From IMG/VR virus record IMGVR_UViG_3300017917_002759, positions 1 through 64,000 of that record: a stretch of DNA of 64,000 nucleotides; one strand, written 5' to 3'. The position numbers and the translations under genes are program-made. The stretch's first letter is position 1. Each line of letters starts with the position of its first letter. This document shows, piece after piece, positions 26,555 through 35,900 of the stretch. This stretch comes from a virus. Under the pieces are notes generated by a model. The model was not told the DNA's origin, searched no databases, and was given only the letters and a program-made list of their open reading frames with translations.

Positions 26555-26926
26555 ATGTCAGGCACACATTATTTAGGAGTAACACCCCAGGATTTGTTGA
26601 ACTACGGAGTAGGACCTGCAAGATATTTTTATGGGTTGAGAAGAACCGAAGACGGCGATCTATATATCACCAAGGTTGATCAATTTGCAGGATCCGACGT
26701 GGTTCAAGTAAATGCGCCTGGAGATATTGAGGATGACTGGGAATTTTTCGAGATCGGAGTTGATTTTTTAGACGGTAGAGATAAAGATACTCACGAAAGA
26801 CCTTACGCAAACCTGATTTTTGATCAGTATCGTTGGGATAGTAGAAGTATTTTTTATTATATTAACGCAGAAGGCGAATTAGTTATCAGGATCAATCAAG
26901 CGTATTCATACCCAGAAGATGTATGA
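26555..26926 (+). CDS. Small structural protein, function unknown
   Basis: 123 residues, rich in aromatic and acidic residues (LNYGVGPARYFYGLRR, DGDLYITKVDQ, DDWEFFEIGVDFLDGRD, FDQYRWDSRSIFYYI). I do not recognise a family beyond a general likeness to small virion proteins beside fibres in marine T4-like phages. GGAA precedes the ATG. A late promoter begins at the base after its stop codon, so it closes this transcription segment and the giant gene begins the next. Confidence 0.6.
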   Translation: MSGTHYLGVTPQDLLNYGVGPARYFYGLRRTEDGDLYITKVDQFAGSDVVQVNAPGDIEDDWEFFEIGVDFLDGRDKDTHERPYANLIFDQYRWDSRSIFYYINAEGELVIRINQAYSYPEDV

Positions 26927-26932
26927 TAAATA
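26927..26932 (+). promoter_or_regulatory. Late promoter (TAAATA) for the giant gene
   Basis: GATAAATA starts right at the end of the preceding TGA. A leader of about 33 nt carries AGGA at about 26960 before ATG 26971. Confidence 0.5.
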
Positions 26933-26970
26933 ATACGCTCACTATATTTTACTAGAGATAGGATCAAAAA

Positions 26971-29900
26971 ATGGCAGAATTTAAATTAGGTAGATTAAGA
27001 TTTGTATGGAAGGGAACATGGGCAGCTTCCACAGTATATGTCAAAGATGATATCGTTAAATACGGCGGAAATTCTTTCGTCTGTATAAGCGGACATACGG
27101 CTAATCCCAATTTTAATGCGGATTTAGTAGGTTTAAAATGGCAAAAAATGTCCGCCGGTGTAGAGTGGAAAGGTGGAAGTTGGACACCTTCTACAGTCTA
27201 TAAAGAAGGTGATATCATAAAATTTGGTGGAAAAATTTATGTATCTACGGTAAATCATACATCCGATTCTACAGCTAACAGCGGATTTTATATCGACGAA
27301 GGTGATAATAAATGGGATTTGTTAGCTGATGGACAAGAATGGAACGGTAACTGGAATACTAGCACATTCTATAAAATCGGAGATGTTGTAAAATACAACG
27401 CATCTACCTATATTTGTATTACACCGCACACTTCTGCATCTACTACATCTCTAGGCCTCGAAAATGATCTAAATAAATGGCAATTACAGGCTGAAGGTTT
27501 TAATTGGAGATCTGATTGGGATCCTACAACTAGATATGCAACCAATGACGTAGTAAAATACGGTCCGAATCTATGGTTGTGTGTAATTCCTCATACTAGC
27601 GGTGCTGGATTCGAAGATACTAATTGGACTATATTTGTACAAGGATTACAATTCGAAGACTCTTGGAATTCAATAACTGAATATCAACAAGGTGATATTG
27701 TAACATATGGAGGATACTCTTACGTATCTCAAACACAAAATACCAACAAGATTCCACCGAATGAAGCAACAGATTGGGAATTATTAACTACTGGTTATAA
27801 CACCAGAGGAAGATATAATTCCTCTCTATCTTATAAGGTTGGCGATGTAATATTGTACGGCGGTCGAAGTTTTGTAGCCGAGGTAGAAGTTGCTCCGACA
27901 GAAAGTCCTTATGCTAATTCAAATAAATGGCAGTTAGTAACTGACGGAATTCGTTGGTTAGGAAATTGGACTGCAACTCCTGTAGAAATTACTTATAAAA
28001 TTGGTGACGCTGTAAGGTATCTATCTTCTACATACGTTTGTGTTGATGAGCATACTCCGGTCGATGATGTAGGAGATAGCTCATCTGTTAATAGACCAGA
28101 CCAGGATCGCGAAGGTACATATTGGAATGCGTTAGCTGAAGGTGATGAACAAAATGTCTTAGCTAGAAGAGCGGATCTAGTCACTAGAAATGCAATCCAG
28201 AATGAAAGATTACCTAAAGGTCAGGCCGGAACGTTCCTTAAAGCAGGCCTTGTTGATTTAGAGTGGAGTACTGTTGGTAATATTACTAGAGTATTTTATG
28301 TTTCTACAGACGGAGTCGATTCTCCCGACAGAGGAACTACTCTTAACGATCCCTGGAGAACAATCAAGTACGCTTGCGATAGAGTTAGAACTGTTGTGAT
28401 TCCAACTAGATCACAGCCGGCAGTAATTAACGTTAAAACTGGCGTTTATCAAGAAGTATTTCCTATTAGCATTCCAAAATATACTTCTTTAGTTGGTGAC
28501 GAACTTCGTATGAGCATCGTTGAACCGACCACCGAAACCTCGCATCTAGATAAGTTCTACATGAGAGATAGCACAACAGTTCGTAACTTTACATTTAGAG
28601 GAGCAACCGGGGCACCCGGAACCTCTGGACTGACTGCGCCAAATCAATATGGTACTAGAAGACCTACTGGTGGTGCATGGATCGGCCTTGATCCGGGCTC
28701 GGGCCCTAACGATGAAAGTGTGTGGGTAGGAGAACGTTCTCCTTACGTACAAAACGTAACAACATTTGGCGATTACGGTGTAGGTCAAAAGATCGACGGT
28801 GCGTTGCACAACGGCGGTAACAAATCAATTACGTCAAATGATTTTACACAAGTCATGAGCGATTCTATCGGTGCATGGTGTACCAATCAAGGTCGAGCTG
28901 AACTAGTTTCCGTATTTACATACTACGGATACATTGGATATCTATGCGAAAACGGCGGTGTTATCCGTGCTACTAACGGTAATAACTCTTACGGTACTTT
29001 TGGTTCTGTATCGGAGGGAGTCGATCCGACCGAAATTTCTAGAACCGCAGAAGTTGATAATAGAAGATTAGACGCACAGATCGATAGAGTACAAACTAAC
29101 GGTAATAGTCTATTATATTTAGAATATCTTAATGCAGGCGAAAATTATACTGAAGCAACGTATTCTTTTACAGGTCCCGGAAGTGCTACCCTTTCTACTA
29201 CTGCTAATTTTGAAGACGGTGGCGTTTGCGAAATTAGAGTTTTAGATGATGGTGATAATTATCTAACTGTTACAAATAACGCACAGCAAGGCACAACAAC
29301 TGACATTAGGCTTTCTGCTTCTGATACCACAGTAACTGGCGGATACAATGGGATGAGAATTACTCTCATTGATGGAGCAGGCGCAGGACAATATGCGATT
29401 GTTAATAATTTTGATGGCGGATCAAAAGATCTATTTGTACTAAAAGAATCATTTGTCCCATTAACTGTTACATCAACTGCTAGCGGTACTAACACAGTAA
29501 CAGTTAATAGCAACACATCATTAGATATAGACTCTCCAATAATGTTTGTTGGAACACTGTTTGGCGGTCTATCTTCTTCTACTTTGTACTATGTAAAAGC
29601 AAAACCAAGTTCAACAGAAATAACCTTATATACAGATACAGTAACTAAAACAGTAACAACACTTACCAACGGTACTGGTGACGCTTTATTATATCAAGCT
29701 GGTTGGGATATAATTGTACAGAATTTAGTATCTTCAGTTTCTGCAGCAACTAAGACTAATCCTGTTAGAATTACAACTGCCGGAAATCACGGATTAGTGG
29801 ATGGATTTACTGTAACGTTTAGTAGTGTCGGGGGCATGACACAATTAAATGGAAATACCTATTATGTAGTAAGAGTTAATAACACTCAGTTCGATTTATA

Positions 29901-32900
29901 TACAAGTTATACGTTATTAACTGCTGTTGATGGAACAGGATTTGGAACATATACTTCGGGAGGCCTAGCGACCGGAGGTCAAACACCTCTACCGTTCTTA
30001 GACACCACTACAAGATATATTATTGAACCAAGACCACAATTTTCTACAGGTGTTGGAGCAGAAGGAACACCTGTTCGAACATTGGGTATAAATGTGGTAA
30101 GTTTATCCGATGGTGGTAAAGGATTCACTACACCGCCTGTGATTTCTTTAGCAGGTCCTGATTTGGTAGATGGAAACGAATCTGCACAGGGAATTACAGA
30201 GATTCTCGGCGGAGTCGATAGTGTTGTAGTTCAGAGTAAAGGTACTGGTTATACCTCTGCTCCTACATTATCATTTGTTGGTGGAGGCTTACCAGCTAAT
30301 ACTATTGATTGGGAATCAGGACTAGAAGTTGAGCTGGGTTCATATATTAGGACCACCGCGAGAAGAGTTTATGAAGTAACCGTTGCAGGAGAATTAGGAG
30401 TATCAGCCCCATCTCATACAACCGGTACTGCGGCTAACGGAACTGCGACGTTGCAATATATAGGTAGAATTGCAGCAGCATCAGCATCAATTACACAGAC
30501 AATCAAGACAGTAAATCTTATAGATGGAGGTTTGGGCTATACTTCTCCACCGTCGGTTATTGTAACAGGACTCGGTGGCAGCGGAGCTATTATATCTGCT
30601 CAAATAAGTCAAGTGATTGGATCGATAGATGTTGATACTCCGGGCTCGGGTTACACATCTGCTCCTCAAGTGACTTTAATTGGAGGCGAACCTTTAGTTT
30701 TTGCAACTGCTAGAGCTATTCTTTCTGCTAGTGTAAGTACTATCACAGTAACAGAAGGCGGCAACGGATACAAACCATCTACTACCACAGTATCTCTATC
30801 CGGCGGTGGTGGTGTAAATGCCACTGCTAGTGCCGTTATTGATTTCGGCAATTGGGTAGCAGGAGTTACTCCGGGAGTTATTACTAGTATAGTAGTTAAT
30901 ACTTCCGGTACTGGATATTCTACACCTCCTACAGTGATTATCGGAGGAGAAGGAACAGATGCTACTGCTGTTGCTAATATCATCGGTAGTGTAGATACTA
31001 TCGAGATTTTAAATCGCGGTAGAGGATATCAAACAACTCCGGGTGTTCAAATTACCGGTGGCGGTGGCACCAATGCTACTGCTACCGCTAATAGAACGGG
31101 CGCGATCAATACATTAACTGTAGTCGATGGCGGAAGAGAATGGTCTGAAATACCTACATTATCATTCAGTGGTGGTGGTGGTAGCGACGCAGAGGCAACA
31201 GTCACTGCAATGGACACTGTAATTGATCTAGTTACGGTAGATGATCCAGGTGAAAATTATACAAGTAATCCTGCTTTAGCAGTACGAGATGGCGGTGGTA
31301 ATGGAGCAATTTTAAGACCTAGAATCAACGGAGAAGTAGTTTCAGTTTCGATAACCGATCCAGGTAGTGACTACTCATCTGCACCAGTTATATCATTTAT
31401 TGGCGGCGGAAATTATAGAAGTTCTACTGCCGGATTAAGGTACTACGCAAATGCTAGTGCGTTGGTCGCAATCGGCATATCTCAAAGAACTCAAACTCTT
31501 GCTGCTATTGAAAGAGCAGGTGTTGTAGCCAAAGCTGTAGCCGCAAATACAAATCCGGGAGTGATATATCAAACTGGAATTACTAGAACTCCTGCTGGTG
31601 GCGGATATGTAGCTCCTGTGGGTATTGCAAACGCTATCGATACATGGATCAACACAGTATATTTTACTATTGAAAACGGTGAAGAACTAGTAAAAGCCGC
31701 TAATCTTTTGAACATCAATAGAAAATTTATTATTACCGAAATTAGAAAATATATTGATTTAAATTTTTCAGGCGAGGCTGACGCTACATGGAATAGAGAT
31801 TTAGGATTAATAGTTGATGCGGTAGTTAGAGATATTTCGACCAGAGGTGTGAATAATTCTTTAAGTTGCGGAATTTCTCAAGTATTTCTATCTGACAGAT
31901 CAGGCACCGGTCAAACCGCAGCATTAGACGCTATCGAAACAATGATATCGTTTTTCCAAGATATTGTCCAGAACATTGTTATAGTACCATCACTAGATTT
32001 ACCATTAGTATGGCAGGGGGTTTGGGATTCAGACGAAGCGTATGATGTTAATGATGTAGTAGTTGTTAATGGCGGCACATATATCTGTGATATTGCGCAC
32101 ACATCGAGTCCATTATTTACAACAGACCTAGATTTAGATCGTTGGATTTTAAAAGAAGACGGTCAAAGAACTAATTTAGAAGTATTTGAACCAGATTCTC
32201 TTTTAGCTATTGAAAATTGTCTCACTTTGATTAAAGGAATCGTACAAAGAAATCCGGGATCAGGAACCTACTTAGCAGCTTCAAATTTAATTTTATCTAA
32301 TAGAGAATACATCAAAGCCGAAGTTATCGGTTTTATAAATTCTGAATATGATGATTTTGATTATAATCAACCGTTGTGTGCTAGAGATACCGGATTTATC
32401 GTAGAAGCATTATCCTACGATCTAGTTAATGGTAATGTTACTGCTGAACCAGTAGCAACCGCAACTACTACAGGAGTAGTTGCTAGAATTACCGTTGATG
32501 AATCAGGAGAGGGATACAGCGAAGGAGTCGAATTAGTTGTTTCCGATCCATTTACCGGATCGGCATGGGCAGCTTCGACTAGCGTAACAAATGGAAATTA
32601 TATCTCTTATACAAACTCTCAAGGAGTTAAACATTGGTATCAGGTAACGTCTTCGGGGACTACCGGAACTACACCTCCTACACACGATATAGGATCTGCA
32701 TCCAATGGTACCGCTACATTGGCATTTGCCGGTACCACAGCGATAGCACGTCCGGTTATTGATGAATTTACAGGAGAAATAACTGACTACGAGATGGTCA
32801 ATAAAGGTAAAGGATATCCATCTGCTCCTATAACTTTAACCATTTCCCCAGATCCTGGTACCGGCGCCCTTGCTCGTTGCCGATTAGCTGGTTCAAATGT

Positions 32901-35900
32901 TTCTAGAATTGTAATCATCAATCCGGGCAGCGGGTATAGATCTGGTCCTTTCATGAGATTGATTGATCCAAACAACACCGAAGATGCTAGATTTAGAGTT
33001 CGTGTGGCAGACGGAGTTTTAGCACAACCAACATTCTTAAATAGAGGTACTGGTTGGTTAAATGCAGACGGTTTTGTTGAGGGAGACGGATACGCCGATA
33101 TTAGCCAAACTGGTTCGTTTATCTACGTTAAATCATTAACGAACTTGCCGACTCCAGGTGCAAATATTCAGTTTGCAGGCGACGACACATTCTATAAATT
33201 AGTTACTGTTAGAGATACTATAGGGCCAGCTGGCTTGATCGGTGCTAGACAATTATTGTTAGCAAACAAAGAATTTATCCAAGAAGAAATTTTAAGCTAT
33301 CTTGATAACTTTACCTATAATCAAGTAACGTGCTCTAGGGATACTGGTTTATTATTAGATGCATTGGGCGAAGACATTGTTTATGGTTCTAATGCCAGAA
33401 TTTTAGCAGCGTTACAACAATATAGACGTGGTACTTATGCAAATTTCCAAGATCAACGATTCCAAACAGCATTTGCTCTCGAATACCTAAGTGATTTAAT
33501 TTCTCAGAGCCAGAAACCTGCTACATTAGCTGCTCTAACTAGTTTAAAATCTGCTATTTCGATCAATTTAGACAGTGATGCTACTGCTATTTCTAGATCA
33601 AATGCTAATATGGATATCATTTATGACATATTAGATGACGGGCTTACCGCAGTTCCGGCTATATCTACTCCCGATCCTACAGGATATAATACTGGTTATT
33701 TTAATGCTAGAAGATTGTTGTTAGCTAATACGGATTTTATCATCGAAGAAATCACAGCTTGGATACAAGTTCAAATCGCAGCGGCAACTCCTGGTTTCGT
33801 TGGTTTGAGCTACAATGTAGAAAAATGTGAAAGGGATGTAGGTTATATTATTGATGCATTAAGATATGATTTAACCTATGGCGGCAATTTAATGAGTCTG
33901 TTAGCAGGAAATTCTTACTACTCATATACTGAACTTCAAATCGATCAGAATGATAAAACTGCTACATTAGCCGCATATAACCATTTAAGGACTATTTTAG
34001 GTAATATTTTACAAGGTATATCTATTACCAAATCAGTAGGTAATACATTAAATCAAGATACCTCAGGTACAGCCGGATCTTCTGCAGCAGCAGCATTCGC
34101 GCAAGACAGAGTTAATGATATTAGAACCACTATTAATACAGGTACTCCTCCTGCATCAATTGCTCCAGATACGGGATGGGTCAGCGGAGGTCTATTATCT
34201 GCTAGATCTGCGTTATTAACTGCAAAATCAACAATACAGGCAAATATCATCACATTCATTGAAAACAATTATCCTACATTAGTTTTTAATAGAGATACTT
34301 GTTCTAGGGATGTTGGCTATATTATAGATTCTATCGGATATGATGTTATATTCGGAAGCAATTTCCAATCTATTAAATCGGGTATGGCCTATTACAGAGC
34401 TAATGCTTCGAATGTCCTTACGGGATTCGGAACAGTCGCTAACTTACTAGCTCCACTAATCGAATGGATGAAGAATGACGAATTTTTCAAACCATTACCA
34501 GATCCTGTAATGCCAGACGGTAATGCTAACGCCGAAGAAAATTTAGGTAAAGAATTACTATTGGCAAACAGAGAATTTATCGGAGCACAAGCTTGGAGAT
34601 ATTTTGTTAATACAAATCCAAGCATTACAGTTAATTCAACAGTATTTAGACAAGAACTTGAACAAATTGTATTGTCCGTAGCACACGATTTAACTTATAC
34701 CGGAAATGCAGAAGTTATTAGATTTGCTTCGTCATTCTATAGTGGCTCTACATTGAGAATTCCGGGATATAGCGGAACAGCATCTACTATAAAGACTGAA
34801 TATTTGGACTTACTATCAAATCTAAGTGCAATACTTCAAGACGTTGTTCAAAATAATATAGTTACACCAGCAGTTGGAATGCCGGCTGGTGTAACACAAG
34901 ATAGATCATTAAGTCCTGGAGATGCAGGAACTGCTGTTGAAGTTGATAGATTAATGGATGATTTTATTGCAATTATTAACTTAACACCTTCAACTATCGG
35001 AATTACTGTAACTGAAACAGATAATACGTTTGATGATTATCCCGGTGCTTTGATAAGTGCTAGAGACTCTATTGAAGATTCTAGGACTAATCTTAGAGAA
35101 GCAGTTAATGATTGGATTGACGATGAATTTGTTAATTTTACATATGATAGAGCCATATGTTATCGAGATACAGGACTGATCGTTCAAGCAATTGCTGATG
35201 ACTTATTTGGTGATATCGCAAAAACTATCGAAGCAGGCCAGAGATACTATGCTGCTACAGCTGCACTAGTTATAAGTGAGCAAAAGCCGCAAACAATCGC
35301 TGCAATTGATAGAATTAACACGATTGCACAAAAAGTTATTAGAAACGAGACTTATACTAGAACTCAAAATAATAAATTCCAAGAGCGTTTTCCAAGTATT
35401 ACTGGCGGAGCTCAAGGTGGTCCTTCAATCGAAGATCACGCCAGAGTTATTAGAAGAATTCTAGAAACAGGCAGCGATTTAGATAGAATCAAACAACTTT
35501 TACTTGATAATAAAGAGTATATCAAAGCAGAAGTTATTGCATACATTAATGCTAGCTATGAAAATCTAGACTACGATCAAGAAATTTGTGCTAGAGATGC
35601 AGGTTTTATTATTGATGCATTAGTCTATGATATATACGGTGGTTTTTCAAGATCTAGAGAAGCAGGACTTCGCTATTACAGTAGTCCTAGTGCTCTAATA
35701 GCTATTACAGATCAATTGACTCCTACTAGAGATGGTATTTTACATCTAAGAGATTTAGTACAATCAATTCTTATCGATGAGGAACCTAATATAACCTTCC
35801 AAGAAGTTGAGCAAAGAATTTCACCTTCAGGAAATTATAGTATTCCTCAAGTTTCGAATCTAGTTATAGATCAAAAAATAAATGATTGTATTGATGAATT

